Part shown: positions 1 through 11,438 of the stretch, piece by piece
How the letters are laid out: every line of letters begins with the position of its first letter
How positions within the stretch are numbered: position 1 is the first letter of the stretch
DNA from: Hymenopellis radicata
Taxonomy: Eukaryota > Basidiomycota > Agaricomycetes > Agaricales > Physalacriaceae
DNA: 64,000 bases
NCBI GenBank assembly: GCA_015501595.1
Contig: JADNRX010000120.1
Span: forward strand, 62,001-126,000
Direction of reading: 5' to 3'
Made by a program: the position numbers and the translations under genes
The notes under the pieces: generated by a model
What the model saw: the letters and a program-made list of their open reading frames with translations, nothing else
What the model was told of the DNA's origin: nothing
Database searches by the model: none

Positions 1-156
1 TTCTTCCATTCCAAAAAAGGCGGAAAGGAAAAGGATAAGAGTCATACGTGCTACATACGTACACGCGGTCTGCAATATACTAGGCATCAATCTACAGGGC
101 ACTCATAAGATTTTTCAGAGCGCGGAGGTGCAGGCAAAGGTAATAGTTTATCCAGG

Positions 157-2190
157 TCACCGCTTGCCTGACTTGCCCTTTTTGCTGCGACTCGGCGGCG
201 CGTCCGGTTCCGCACGCGCATGCCCCGTATCCCCGATGTGGGCAAACAGCTTCGTTTTACTGGCGAATGACTCAGCGCACACATTGCACATGAAGTGTAA
301 CTGTAAAAAAAAAAAAAAAAGTTGGGCTGGGATCAATTCACGTCATGGAAGGGAAGGGGGTGAGAGCGAAACTCTACCTGATTCTCGGGGAGTTTGGCAG
401 CCTCCGCTTTCTTCATTTGTCTAGCGCGTCGCTTGTCGCGTTTGGACGGTTCCCCCGAAGGCTGGGTCGCTTCTCCTTCGACGACTTCTACTTCGTCCGT
501 CCCCGAGGGCAGCTGAGAATCGGATTCTGGGTCTATCCGAGCGAGCTTCGGCTCAGAGGACGGGTCTTCGATGTTTCTTGTCATTCGCTCCGTCTTCGTC
601 AATGGTTGTTTCTTTTTGTTCTTCTGCTTTTTCGGCTTGCCGGGTTGAGGCTGCAATCCGTCTCCGTCTGGCGATTTACTCTCCTCCGGGAGGTCAGGAA
701 GGGGCGGAGGAGGGGATAGCGGCGGTTCAGAGGTAGAAGGCACCTCTCCATCCGCGTCGAGACCAAGCTCATCATCCTCCGCTTGCATCTCAAATCGCAG
801 GCGTTCTACCTCTTTGAGATGCTTTTTGCTTCGCTCGTGACTGTCCCAGGCGGCTTCGCTGCGGAAAAACTTGCCACACACCACGCACTCCCACTCTTCA
901 GAATCTTCGCCCTCGCCGGCGGCCCATTCCAGATCATCGTGAAGGCCCTTGGTATCGAGTTTCTGCCACTCTTGTTCTACATAAGTCGCGGCTACCGCGG
1001 CGGTGGCACGAGGGTGGTGCGGGGTAGATGTGCCAGATACCGCACGACTCTGCGCATCCTCCGCTTGACGAGCCAGATGAGACTTGTAGCGGGGTCACGC
1101 TTCCGTAAAAATTTAGCCAAAGACTGTGCGTTGAGTTTAGTAGCACACTCCTTGTAGTAGGCCGATGGGAATTTCTTACTCTAATAGTCTCATTGTATTC
1201 TCGACGAGCGTCATCACGCGCTTTCTTGTTGTCTTTTTCCATCAGTCTTCGGATGAACTTGTCAGATTGTTTGTTGATTCATTCTACTGAAAAGGCTAAA
1301 TGCACGTACCGTCGAACGCGTCGATCAGGCGCCTCTGAAAGATTCCAGGTCTCGGACCAGACAAAATCTTTATTCGTCGAGAAGTTCATCCACGCGTTAT
1401 AGAATGTTCTAGCAGCGGTGGATTCCTGTCCTTTTTGTGCAGGCGTCCACGTCCAGGAGGATAATCCGAATGACGGCAGCTCAGCGTCTGCGATCATCGC
1501 TTCTTCAGCTTGAAGTCTCGAGAACAGATTCCGGTAGATCGTGTAAAATCCCTGAGAGTGGAAGTTGAATCCCTTTGACGGTGTTTCCTCGTACCCGAAC
1601 TGTCTTACCTTGTCATCGTCCCCGAATCCTGACCAGATTGTCGCATCGAAATACCTTGCGAGGTGCCTTACAGTCAAACCTCTGTCGCGAGCACGCGGTG
1701 GAGGTGCACCACGCTGGATATCTTCGAATACAGTTTCCGCGTCCGGTTCGGGTGCCAAAGATGCCTTGTGTGAGTCGTACCATGCGCGCTCCTACTTTGA
1801 AAGTGACGTTGGTCTTTCAGGACATGAAATGTCAATAAAATAATCCTCACTTGATCATCACTTAGAACCTGTTCATTTCAGGACATTAATGCGACGAAGG
1901 TAGCGAGTAGTAACAGAGAACTTGCTTCGTATGCTTGTTGCATGGATGCGAAGCGTTTCGTCGCACCCTCCACATCGTTGGGGTTCTTGTCGGGGTGATG
2001 GATGAGTGCCAATCTTCTGAATGAACGCTATACTTGCACATTCACAATCAGAATAGGCACGGGTGAGGGACACTCCCACCTTGATCTCGTCAGCTGTCGC
2101 ATTTTCATCGACCTCAAGAAGATGGTAATAATCGAGGACATCCTCTCCGCCCTCTGACGAGTGCTGGCCCTTGGATTCTCCGGCGCCCAT
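157..2190 (-). CDS. JJJ1: JJJ1/DNAJC21-type J-domain co-chaperone
   Basis: The product is a cytosolic Hsp40 that, in yeast and human, works with Hsp70 and REI1/ZNF622 to strip shuttling factors from late 60S ribosomal particles. The J domain begins near the N-terminus ([18 protein letters not shown]). After an intron it continues with [14 protein letters not shown] (about 1980-2010), so the catalytic HPD is intact. A middle exon (about 1279-1758) carries the conserved [24 protein letters not shown] J1 region and [12 protein letters not shown]2H2 finger ([17 protein letters not shown], about 830-884) is followed by an acidic, lysine-rich, low-complexity stretch. A second C2H2 finger ([23 protein letters not shown], cut by an intron near 300) ends in a basic KKGKSGKR tail. 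Domain order and both fingers match JJJ1. At least five introns are needed. The start is the first Met before the J domain. It is divergent from TIM13, 204 bp away. Confidence 0.88.
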
Positions 2191-2394
2191 TTCTCAAGGC
2201 AGATCCGCGACAAACACTCTACAAGGGAGTCAGTATTCCTTTTGATGTTGTGGTTCGCTCTGAGTAATGTGCTGCCATAAATAGAAGTCCGATCACTGGT
2301 GATCAGAAATTTGCGGTGACGTTGTCTTCCGAGCCGACCTTCACAGGACGAACTTGCTAGTCCTCCATCACCACTTCGAACAAATCACCCGAGC
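2191..2394. promoter_or_regulatory. Shared upstream region of JJJ1 and TIM13
   Basis: This 204-bp gap lies between two divergent start codons, so it must hold both core promoters and both 5' leaders. I see no clear TATA box or named operator. A bidirectional promoter is an inference from spacing only. Confidence 0.4.
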
Positions 2395-2977
2395 ATGTCT
2401 GACTGGTTCAAGTTTGGCTCAAAGAGCGATGCCCCGGAGTCTAGCCCGGTGATAGGTACGACACCCGAAGTACTGTCTGATAGACACTCATCATGGTCAT
2501 TGTTCTTGTTCTGGTCTTGCTTGTTCAGATATGGACAAGAAAGAACAGATTAAGACCGCCGTTCGGAACGAGCTGGCTCAGGCCAACGCTCAGCTTCTTG
2601 TTGAAGTAATCCTTTTGCGTTTTATTGTCCAGCGTCACGTAACTGAACGCGCTTTATGTAGAACATGAACAATAAATGCTTCAAGGCCTGCATTACTCGA
2701 CCGGGTCCCTCTCTTTCTAGTTCGGAAGAGGTAGGGCCGTCAGGTCATTCTAGTTCTGTGACTAACAGCTTTTGTCAGACCTGCTTGTTGCGGTGCCAAG
2801 AACGCTACATGGATGCGTGTACGTGACCCGTCTTCCCTGTTTGTAAGAATGGATTGACAGGGCTTCTTCTCTTTCAACTTTCCGTTTGTAGTTAACATTA
2901 TCAGCCGCTCATACCACACCCGGCTGAGCAGGGAGAGGATGGACTCTATCACTTCGGAGATTGATAAGACTCTGTAG
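2395..2977 (+). CDS. TIM13: Mitochondrial intermembrane-space chaperone Tim13
   Basis: Small Tim protein. With Tim8 it forms the hexamer that chaperones hydrophobic precursors across the intermembrane space to TIM23 or the SAM/TIM22 machinery. The exons read MSDWFKFGSKSD..., then DMDKKEQIKTAVRNELAQANAQLL, then NNKCFKACI, then TCLLRCQERYMDA, then FNIISRSYHTRLSRERM, with stop at 2975-2977. The twin CX3C motif (CFKAC and CLLRC), which forms the two structural disulphides, is complete. Four introns are inferred from GT...AG sites that keep the frame; the last gives MDA|FNIISRSY in phase 1. The protein is about 100 residues, normal for the family. There is no cleavable presequence, as expected for a MIA40 substrate. 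Confidence 0.93.
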
Positions 2978-3395
2978 GAATTTAATGTATTGGAGAATTC
3001 TTTCCCTACAAATGCGACACATTCTGTACGGGACAAAGCGAACTAATGACAACAATATATCCGACAGCTTCGACACCAAATGTCCGACAAAGACAAAGCA
3101 AGTAAGTTACAGTGATGAATGAGCGTAGTGTCCGTGTGAGATGAAATGATGGCTACAATGAAGATGCATGAAAACGATAGAGGAATATTATAAGGATGCG
3201 ATAATAACGAGTCCATAGCGAGTGCGGGAACAAGCGACTAGACGATGACGACGACGATGAGTAAAGTAGTGCCCGACATGACGGGCAATAGTGTGGCAAA
3301 AATAAGAGAGCGACGATAACCTGAGTGGTATATTATACTGCACACCGCAAGCAACCCGTAGGCGCATTAAATATTAGTGCTGCTACAGCTGTATT
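2978..3395. other. Convergent 3' region, no gene seen
   Basis: This AT-richer stretch lies between the TIM13 stop and the stop of the homeodomain gene. It presumably holds both 3' UTRs and poly(A) sites. No conserved ORF or repeat was recognised. Confidence 0.5.
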
Positions 3396-5083
3396 TTAGT
3401 GTGGCGGATGGGGTCCAGACATTTCTGGCATTAGGGCACTGGTCCTTGTTGGATAGCTCTGGACGAGGTGCATGGGTGGATAGAATGGGGTCGTTAGAAG
3501 TGGCGGCGATGCAGGCAGGTGGTTGTACTGCTGAGCAGAGCTCATATCCCCAGCCTCGCGGGCGTAGTTGTCGTCGAACTGAGGGCCTTCCCTATAGAAA
3601 GCACGAGGCACTGGTTGGGCATAGTAAGCTTCCGAGGAACTAGACACGGGAGCGGCGTGAGACGACGGAGGGGGCACAGAATGGCTTCCGTAATTCCCAA
3701 CCATTTCCAGTTTCTCGTCCGACATTCGCGAACTGTCAGCGTAGTGAAAGACTGGGTATGACGCTCCATAACTGGAGTGAGGAATGTGACTGCTGTATGT
3801 GGAGGGTGGAAATGAAATCGATGAGAGTGATCGTGATCCCTGAGATGGCCTGTGCCCGACATACGCAGTGCCCGGGCTGAACAAAGGTAGGGGTCTCGGC
3901 GTCTCTGCTTTTACATACCCGTAGGACTGCTCTGGTATCACAGCCTCGAGCGGCGGGCGGGGGATTTCCATAGGCGGGTCCGGCATCTCGTCAGCAACAT
4001 ACGTCGGCGAGTGCAGATAGATGTCCGACGTGTGGTTCCGTTCGCGGAGATTCTGGACAAGGTGGGCCAGCTGCACCGCGGCACCAATGATTTCATGGCG
4101 AAGAACCTGGGACGCCTGATAGCCCTGCGTCCAATCGGCGCTCTGCGTCCAAGTGTATGTGCCCCCGGTAGGCGCCTCCACATAGAAGCTCGGTGGTTTA
4201 GACAGTGTGAAACTGGCAAGAGCAGTGCCAGGACCGGCATTCGTAAAGTTGCTCTCGGCGACAGAGTCGAAGGGAATCTCCATCTTGAACCCACAGTTAT
4301 TCGACAGAACGAACCAGACGAGAATTCGTTTGGTTTCGCAGACGTACGCCACGAGGTCGTGTTTACTGGTAGTCGACGCTATACGGCGCCAAGTTCCGAC
4401 CGACAGATCAGTACACGGGATGATGGTGACGGCTGGTTAAATCTCCAGTAAGCAGCTGCAGGGTATATAATTGATAACACGACATACGCGCATCCTCGTG
4501 GATTAGAGCAATGATATCGGATTGGGTTCCCTTTGACAGCTCTGGAGGGATGTCCGGGGCAGATTGCGCACGCGGCCTGACCTCTTGCTTCTTGTTCTGG
4601 AGCAGTTTAGCCTTCGCACGTCTGAGGTCAATTATTAGCACGGCCATACATGCAATATTAATAATTTACGAACCGATTCTGAAACCAAACTTGTGTTTGG
4701 CGCTCCTCCATGCCGAGCATGTCACTTATCTCTTTACGACGAGCCGCAGTGGGACTGCGCTCGACGGCGAAGAACTGCTCCAGATGGACAAGCTGGTCTG
4801 GCGTGACTCGCGACCGTTTGCGTCTCTCCCCGTCTGACTTTTTGGTGGTCGACGAGCGCTCCGGTCCCCAAGCAGGTTCTTTCTCTTTCTCCTCATCGGC
4901 ATCGGGCAAATCCGAGCCGCTGGGTGAAGGACGAGCAGAGCTTATAGGCGTGTTGGGCGACTGAGATGTGGCTGAAGCCCGGGGTGAAGGCGAGGCAGAC
5001 GCATCTGAACCGTGGAAAGAGCTAGGATCAATATGGAGAGAAGCACGCTTTGCACGAGTATGGAACGCCTCTCTGGGTACCAT
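3396..5083 (-). CDS. Homeodomain transcription factor, Agaricomycete type
   Basis: Nuclear DNA-binding regulator. Residues from about 80 form a typical 60-residue homeodomain: RRKRSRVTPDQLVHLEQFF, SPTAARRKEISDMLGM and a helix-3 core QVWFQNRRAKAK. The core is split by an intron inside the codon for the second Arg of NRR. The next exon (HEDA) joins through intron 4433-4487 (GTATGT...AACCAG) to PVTIIPCTDLSVGTWRRIAS and then LVAYVCETKRILVWFVLSNNCGFKMEIPFD. This is a second conserved block that accompanies the homeodomain in mushroom homologues related to the hom-type fruiting regulators. The long C-terminus is Pro/Ser/Tyr/His-rich and probably disordered. An in-frame stop lies a few codons upstream of the chosen Met. 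It is not one of the paired HD1/HD2 mating-type genes: the homeodomain is non-TALE and there is no divergent partner. Assignment to a particular hom gene is not made. Confidence 0.88.
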
Positions 5084-7053
5084 TTCCTCGGCTATATTAC
5101 TATAATATCAGCAATAAAGTTTAGAGAATATTAGAATAAATGGAACGCACACCTTCAAACAGGAGAGATCCGCTGACGCGAACGCTAATGGGTACCAGAT
5201 TTGGGGAGGCTACAGGCGTCCACGAGTGGGGATGAAAGACGTGACGGCACAGCCGGTGATATAGTATAAAAGTAGGATATTTGGCAACAAAAGTGTCCGC
5301 GCGCGTGCCAGATTAAATGATTGTGGTAAACCGGAGCTAAGAGAATAGAAGTGGACGCGATGTCTCAATGGTGATAGAACAGTGACGAAAGAATGTGAAG
5401 TGGCCTCTCGACCGATGCGAGTCAGGTTGGCGGTTCAAAGTCCTGCTAGTCTTCGATCAGATCGAGGAATTGCCGAAAATATTGATCATACGGCTGAGAG
5501 GGTCTCTGTGCGTGGTGTAGGCGTGTTCTTTGAGACCCGTGAACACTGGCTACTGGGGGGAGGAATTCAAAAAAATTTGGACATGTAACTGTGACAAATG
5601 GAGACTGTGCGCAAAAGTCTCCAAGTTGAGAAAAGAAATGATCCGTGGACGTTCACGCACGCGGCAAGTTTTGTATGTCCAGGGTTCAGGAAGCCCAGGG
5701 AACGCCCGATAGATCTCGGGAAGCTGAACAAGGTTTGTGGGAGGTGCTTATCTCAGTCAGGAAATTTACCTGGTGACGTGACTAGAGCTGGCCGCTTCCC
5801 AGGAACGCGAATGTACGATTATCCACGCGTCTCCGAGAGCTGATAGGCATTTGGACGCGTCGAGCGCATTTCTTCCACCACAGACACTGTCCAGTTCTCG
5901 CAAGGTCTGATCCTTGCGTGTCTATTGGCGACGCCACCGTCTGAACAGGCGACAGTTGCTAGCACGATGTATAAGACAAGTGTCCCTGAAAGAGATGCAA
6001 GTTCCCTTTTTGGGTTAACGAGTTACGAAGGTGATGATCGACCCTTCCAAGAATATTGCGCTTTTGTTCGTTTTCTCGTTGCCAAAGATTCTCATCCTAA
6101 CGACTGACGTAGAACATCGGACAATGGTCCGCAGGTCAAGCGAAGACTAAAACTCTTTTGTCGCTGAAAAATAGGCTCGCTGCAAGGGCATGTTTTCGTC
6201 TATATTGTACTACAGATACCGAGCGGCCGTCGGACAAGAACTTGAGAAGCCTTTCAAACCTGATACGCCGATGAGCGGGACAAGAAAAAGCCCAACACAG
6301 CCCATCCCCAACAAAGGAAGCGTAAATTTGAGAGAAGACGAAGACGAGGGAGTATCCGGTCGAGTTCAAGGCCAATTCGGGTCCAACTTCAAGACCTATT
6401 GGTTTCCGTGGTAAACGGTTAAAGATATTAGAGTTGACTGCGACCAACTGCGACAACGGGGTATGGATCCATGTGCTGCTAGACGACGAGATCCTGAGGA
6501 TAACCGGCCTATTCCAGGATTGCTGGGAGACTAGAACGCGCCAATCGTACTCGGAGTCACCACCACGCCGGTGATCATGCCATCAAAGTCACTGCCCTAT
6601 GATGGTCAAGCCTGGGAATGTCGTTCTTGTGCAACGTCGTGCCATGACAGGAACAGGTACAAGGCAAGGGCAAGGATCCGCCAACGCCTGAAAAATTTGC
6701 AAATCTGAACCCCGCAAACCGTTCTCGAAAAAGCCACCATCAGACCCAGATCAGACGGCCTCCCTGGAAATGCCGACATGACCGACGTGGTTGAAAACTG
6801 TCGAAACCTGGTCGAGAAAAAAGAAAGTACATCAAATTATACCGTATGTATACTTGCCTGTCTCATATACAAGCCCTTGGGACGATACTTACGCTCATAA
6901 AGAAAACAACAAACCAATAAAGAAAACAATGAACAGGAAGAAGAGACGAGACAACAACAGCCCCTACCCACATAGAGCGGTTACCTTCGTACGCGCCGAA
7001 ACGTCGTCGTCGATGAAGAGAAACCAGGTAGGAGCTTGAAGGTGGACTAATGT
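5084..7053. other. Long intergenic region upstream of the homeodomain gene
   Basis: About 2 kb lies between the homeodomain start and the U1-70K stop. Short ORFs occur on both strands, but none shows recognisable domains or a convincing exon chain. A long regulatory region and 5' leader for the transcription-factor gene would fit. An unrecognised non-coding RNA cannot be excluded. Confidence 0.45.
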
Positions 7054-8475
7054 TTAGTAGCGAGGTCTTTTTGAATCCCTCTCATCATACCCTCCTGGAC
7101 CATCGCCACGCTTGAGGTCGTTGCGATACCCACCGCCTCCGCCAAATCCGCCTCCAGGCGGACCGAAGCCGCCACCGGGAGGACCGCCAAACCCGCCTTG
7201 AGGAGGAGGGCCACCATACCCTTGGTCACCTCCAAAGCCCCCACCGCCTTGATATCCGATGCCGCCACCACCTCGGCCACCCCTGCAGAACGAGAGCGTC
7301 AGTTACCAATAAGTGTATAAAAGGAGCGATAATCTTACCTAAAGCCGCCACCACCTCCGTCGTGGTCACGACCACCATACCCTCGGTCTGGGCCGCCACC
7401 ATACCCTCTGTCAGGACCGCCGAACCCACGATCCCCACCTCGGAAGCCACCTCGGTCACCGAAACCACCCCGGTCACCACCTCGGAAACCACCGCGGTCA
7501 CCAAAGCCACCGCGGTCACCAAAGCCGCCGCCGCCTCCGCGACCTCCAAATCCGCCGCCGCGTCCACCGCCACGGAACCCGCCGCCACGATCGCTAAATC
7601 CGCGGCCACCACCGCCTCCACCAATTCCGCCACGGAAACCTCCACGCGTCGCAACCACTGGGACCGGATCGGGCCGTTTGGGACGACCTCCAAGCCCGCC
7701 GCCTAGTCGGCGAGGCTTCCAGCCACGGACGGTGCGACCACGCTCGACGTCCACGAGTATCCGCTTGGCCATTATATGCAGGCCGTCCGATTCCTTGTAC
7801 GCAGCTAGATACAGAGTCGGCAAATGTTAGTAGAGTTGTCAAAGCGCCATACCTTTCATATCTCTTTCGCGCTCGTAAACGACGAATGCATACCCTCTGC
7901 TGCGATTCTTTTTGTCGCGTACTATCCGTACACGTTCAATAGTTCCATAACCTTCGAATTCGCGGCGCAGGTCATTTTCGTTGGCACTTTTATGCTGTAA
8001 AAGGCAAGTCAGTATGTGTATGTCGATCAGGATGGAAATACGGACTAAACGTGATATAAACAACGTTTTGTAGGGATCACCGACGGCTTCCGGGTCATCG
8101 GCGGGCTTATCTGTAGACATACAACGTGAGTTCTGCCATGGAAAAATAAGAAATCAGCTCACAAGTTTCTTTAGCAGTTTTGTATTCCTCCTCCCTTCGT
8201 TTCTTCCTGTCTTCGCGCCGCATTTCTCGCTTGATTTCCTCAGCATGCGTGAACACCGGTTCTTCTCCTTCCTCCATGGGCTCCCCGTTCTCATTGGCAG
8301 CGAACAAGTCTCCGGTGGCCTTCTCTTTAATCTGTTCCAGTACAGCACCGACTCCAGTAACAGATTTCTTGCGTATCCGGTTGATATCCCTGTCCAATGG
8401 TCGCGAATACGGCAGAGGTGGCCGTGGCGCGAATAGTTTGAGCAAATTGGGCGGTAAGAGATGGGTTCCAGGCAT
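7054..8475 (-). CDS. SNP1: U1 snRNP 70-kDa protein
   Basis: Core U1 snRNP protein. It binds stem-loop I of U1 snRNA and helps commit 5' splice sites in the nucleus. The N-terminus ([20 protein letters not shown]) is the family's Sm-core contact segment. It is followed by an acidic/basic helix ([21 protein letters not shown]). Then comes one RRM with RNP2 KTLFISRL and RNP1 [10 protein letters not shown], and the post-RRM signature [22 protein letters not shown]. In place of the metazoan RS tail there is a long Gly/Arg/Phe-rich tail with RGGF and DRGGF repeats. It ends in an exon read as [20 protein letters not shown] and stops in SKRPRY at 7054. About four short introns. The gene is head-to-head with COX10, 113 bp between starts. 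Confidence 0.93.
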
Positions 8476-8565
8476 CGTGCCGTCGTCGTCTTGGTCGGAA
8501 CAGGCAACACGAAGGCAAGTGGTGCGGTAGCCAATCGAAACTCCGCTTGAATTTGTTTAGGTAAT

Positions 8566-8577
8566 AACCCTAACCCT
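8566..8577 (+). promoter_or_regulatory. Telomere-repeat-like box AACCCTAACCCT
   Basis: Two perfect copies of the CCCTAA telomeric unit lie 11 bp before the COX10 start codon and inside the 113-bp gap shared with U1-70K. The same 12-mer, in the same orientation to its gene, occurs upstream of the ZNF830-like gene. In yeasts such boxes are bound by Tbf1-type factors. That role here is inferred. Confidence 0.45.
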
Positions 8578-8588
8578 GGAAATCCTTA

Positions 8589-9773
8589 ATGCTCCGTCCA
8601 TGGCAAAGTCTGCGACGCGCCTCTTCGCGCGTCGCGAGTCCGTCGTTTTCGTCATACTTCTTCCATAATGCGCAATGGTCGGGACAGGCGCATGTCCAAA
8701 GTAGTAAACACTCACTGAGGCTTCTGGGCGACCCAGCTGTTCTTCCTAATCAAGCAGCCTTTAAACGCATCTCCATCTCCTCCCCGTCCCAGTTGCTCGG
8801 TATCTATGCCCAGCTATCCAAGTCGCGACTCAGCATACTCATGGTGCTCACCGCCATGGGCAGTGTAGCCGTGTCTCCCTTCCCCGTCACGGTCCCCACC
8901 CTCCTGGCCACCGCAATCGGCACCGGACTGTGTTCTGCAGCTGCCAACACGTTCAACCAGCTCCAAGAAATACCATTTGATGCGCAGATGGCGCGGACGC
9001 GCAATCGTCCGCTTGTGCGACGAGCAGTAACGCCTTTGCACGCTACGGCGTTTGGCATTGCAACTGGCCTTTCGGGTCCGATCATTCTCTGGACCATGGT
9101 CAATCCCACTACGGCGCTTCTAGGTGCAGGAAACATCTTCCTGTATGCAGGCGTGTATACTTGGATGAAGCGCAAAAGTATCTGGAATACATGGGTCGGA
9201 GCAGTGGTCGGCGGTATACCTCCCCTCATGGGCTGGACCGCGACGGGTGGTCACTTGATTCCAGCCCAGATGCACTATTTCTTGCCATGGGCTCCCTCAT
9301 TTGACCTGGCTCTCGTCGACAATATCCTCTCTCCCTTCGCCCTGTTCATGCTTCTCTATACATGGCAGTTCCCCCACTTCAACTCTTTATCTTATGTCGT
9401 CCGCGGCTCGTACGCCCAAGCAGGGTATCAGATGCTTTCCGTGCTCGACATACGCAAAAACGCGACCGTCGCACTACGTTACGCATTCCTCATGATACCG
9501 TTGTGCTCCATAGTCTTTCCTCTCTCCGGACTGACGACATGGGCATTTGCTCTGACTTCCCTCGTCCCCAACGGTATCTTTGCTGGCGCTACGTATCAGT
9601 GGTGGAAGCACGGGGGCGAAAAGCATGCACGAGCCGCGTTCCGACATAGCCTTTGGCAGCTTCCTGTGGTTCTGGGCTTGATGATGATGCACAAGAACGG
9701 TATGGATTGGTCCAAGTGGCTGGGCTTGAAGAAGGAAGAACAAGTAGATACAGCATCTAATCAACAGTTATAA
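8589..9773 (+). CDS. COX10: Protoheme IX farnesyltransferase, COX10
   Basis: Mitochondrial inner-membrane enzyme that farnesylates heme B to heme O, the first step of heme A synthesis for cytochrome oxidase. It is one uninterrupted exon of 394 codons, which is unusual in this window. The N-terminus is Arg/Ser-rich (MLRPWQSLRRASSRVASPSF) and acts as a presequence. The UbiA-type core starts near residue 75 (YAQLSKSRLSILMVLTAMGS). The Asp-rich prenyl-diphosphate site is visible as NTFNQLQEIPFDAQMARTRNRP. The second conserved loop reads GAVVGGIPPLMGWTATGG. Several hydrophobic helices follow. Length and motif spacing are normal for fungal COX10. Confidence 0.96.
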   Translation: MLRPWQSLRRASSRVASPSFSSYFFHNAQWSGQAHVQSSKHSLRLLGDPAVLPNQAAFKRISISSPSQLLGIYAQLSKSRLSILMVLTAMGSVAVSPFPVTVPTLLATAIGTGLCSAAANTFNQLQEIPFDAQMARTRNRPLVRRAVTPLHATAFGIATGLSGPIILWTMVNPTTALLGAGNIFLYAGVYTWMKRKSIWNTWVGAVVGGIPPLMGWTATGGHLIPAQMHYFLPWAPSFDLALVDNILSPFALFMLLYTWQFPHFNSLSYVVRGSYAQAGYQMLSVLDIRKNATVALRYAFLMIPLCSIVFPLSGLTTWAFALTSLVPNGIFAGATYQWWKHGGEKHARAAFRHSLWQLPVVLGLMMMHKNGMDWSKWLGLKKEEQVDTASNQQL

Positions 9774-10478
9774 ATCTTGAAATGATTTGTGACTACCAGT
9801 TGAACTTCATCCTTGGTCAACAGTTTCAATGGGAAAGAAAGCAGGGCTTTAATGGCGTTCATGTACCGCGCATATCGAAATGATGTTGATACTATAGACA
9901 CCTTTCCGACGACGATAGAAGCACTCCAATTGACGAGCCTGCATTTTCGAATCCCCGGCAACCACAAGGCTCGGAGGCAGAGATCGGACTGGAGATACTC
10001 TGGAGATATTTTGTGCATCTGCACCTGTCCAGGAACTTGGTCTCCGAGATGAAAAAGTGTCCAATAGCCGGCATCATGACAGCATTTGATGTCTAAGCGC
10101 ACTGAGTACGACAACGGATGCTGGCATTCGTTTCCCTGAAGCCCCCAGGGAATCCTGACAGCTGCAACGATGGAGTTCAATAGCACATCTGAATTGGAGG
10201 GCATGACTCATGCCAGAGAGTGGGAGATTCAACTGTCAGCAAGGAATAGAATCCGTTAACCACCAGAGTAAAGGAGGAATGCGAGATAAGTTAGTCTGTA
10301 CAAGGTTCGCTACATGACAAGCATGAGAGTCTGAGGACAGTTACGAAAGATTCAACCCACAGATTCGGAACGCGTAACGTACACAAAGAGAAAACAGAAA
10401 AGAATGAAACGATGCATGGTCCAAAACTTTAGAACAAGTTGAGTGTACGTATTGAGATTGCAGGCAAAAACTTACTCG
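9774..10478. other. Intergenic region, no supported gene
   Basis: Lies between the convergent ends of COX10 and the ZNF830-like gene. A 147-codon open frame on the minus strand (9761-10204) shows no recognised domain and overlaps the COX10 3' end. I do not call it. Confidence 0.45.
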
Positions 10479-11264
10479 TCATGAAGCCGACTTGTGCTTT
10501 AATGCCTTGGCAGCCTCTCGTCGCTTCTTTATAGCATCCAACTTGTTCTTCATCACCGTAACCTTCATATCCGCATCCTCCTGCGCTCTTTCCTCATCCA
10601 TTAATCGGTCCATGATAAGCTCCCGCTCCTCCTGCGCTTTCCGCCTCCTCAGCTCCTCCTCGTCTACTGGTTCCTCGACAGCTTCTGCCTGCTCTTGTGG
10701 CGGGAAACCTTCGGGAACCTCCGGCGCCATCACAGGCTCTGCAAACACCGTAGCACTCTCATACGTCTCATGAAAATCGGGCGCATTAACCACTTCGCTC
10801 TGGAACCGCGCCCATTCGTCGTCAAGCGCCGCCGGCCCATTTTGAGGTGGGTCAGGTGGAGACGCGTCGCCTGGTTCGTCCTCCATATCCATCGTCGGCG
10901 GCGGAGCACGTGTGGGATCTGAGAAGAAATCTGCAGGGAACCCGCCCGCCGCGTTCGGCTTTGCCTTTTTAGGCTCGGGTTCGCCCATCTCTTCGTCCTC
11001 GTCCTCATCCTCCTCTTCCACCGCCTTGCGCTTTCCCAAAGAGACAGCCTTTTGCTCCTCCCTAATCCTCTCTTCCTCCTTTAGCCGTGCGACGGTTGTT
11101 CGATGTGCTTTGCTGCCGAGATGGCCTTCCCAAGCAGAGCCATGTTTGACTATCGTTCCACAGGCAGAGCAACGAAGCTGGCCCGAAGAGGAATATGATG
11201 CCAAAGGGTGATTTACGCGCGCCTCTTGTCGCTTCGCTTTGAGGAGAGCCCGTACGTCCGCCAT
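10479..11264 (-). CDS. ZNF830: ZNF830/CCDC16-like C2H2 zinc-finger protein
   Basis: A single-exon gene of 261 codons. The N-terminus MADVRALLKAKRQEARVNHP is the conserved lead-in of the ZNF830 family. One U1-type C2H2 finger follows (CSACGTIVKHGSAWEGHLGSKAH), with the long inter-His spacing typical of RNA or splicing factors. Next come an acidic stretch (EEEDEDEDEEM) and a Pro-rich middle with FPADFFSDP. The C-terminal coiled coil (RRRKAQEERELIMDRLMDEE) ends basic. In animals the protein associates with XAB2-containing spliceosome complexes and is needed for genome stability; this role is transferred by family only. A TTAGGG-type double box lies 52 bp upstream of the start. Confidence 0.87.
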   Translation of the reverse strand: MADVRALLKAKRQEARVNHPLASYSSSGQLRCSACGTIVKHGSAWEGHLGSKAHRTTVARLKEEERIREEQKAVSLGKRKAVEEEDEDEDEEMGEPEPKKAKPNAAGGFPADFFSDPTRAPPPTMDMEDEPGDASPPDPPQNGPAALDDEWARFQSEVVNAPDFHETYESATVFAEPVMAPEVPEGFPPQEQAEAVEEPVDEEELRRRKAQEERELIMDRLMDEERAQEDADMKVTVMKNKLDAIKKRREAAKALKHKSAS

Positions 11265-11315
11265 GGACGTTTCCTGCTGAGAGTGCTTGGCTTACTAATA
11301 CATAACGATCGCGCA

Positions 11316-11327
11316 TTAGGGTTAGGG
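11316..11327 (-). promoter_or_regulatory. Telomere-repeat-like box upstream of ZNF830
   Basis: Plus strand reads TTAGGGTTAGGG; in the direction of the ZNF830-like gene it is AACCCTAACCCT, 52 bp before the ATG. It is identical in sequence and gene-relative orientation to the box in front of COX10. Confidence 0.45.
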
Positions 11328-11438
11328 CTTGTGCAGAGCGTTCATCAAGGGATACAGTACATAAGTGATTCAAAACGGCGTCAAGTCAGGCCAACAAATA
11401 TAACAAAAGTTCGCATAGATGTACAGAAACACATGTCA

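Noticed and set aside
3396..5083. Homeodomain gene as a mating-type HD1/HD2 locus member
   Set aside because: The homeodomain is the typical 60-residue kind, there is no divergent partner and the mitochondrial intermediate peptidase gene is not nearby.
7362..7706. Plus-strand Thr/Ala/Ser-rich ORF
   Set aside because: Antisense shadow of the Gly/Arg-rich tail of U1-70K.
9761..10204. 147-codon minus-strand ORF behind COX10
   Set aside because: No recognisable domain, overlaps the COX10 end, no exon partner. Possible but unsupported.
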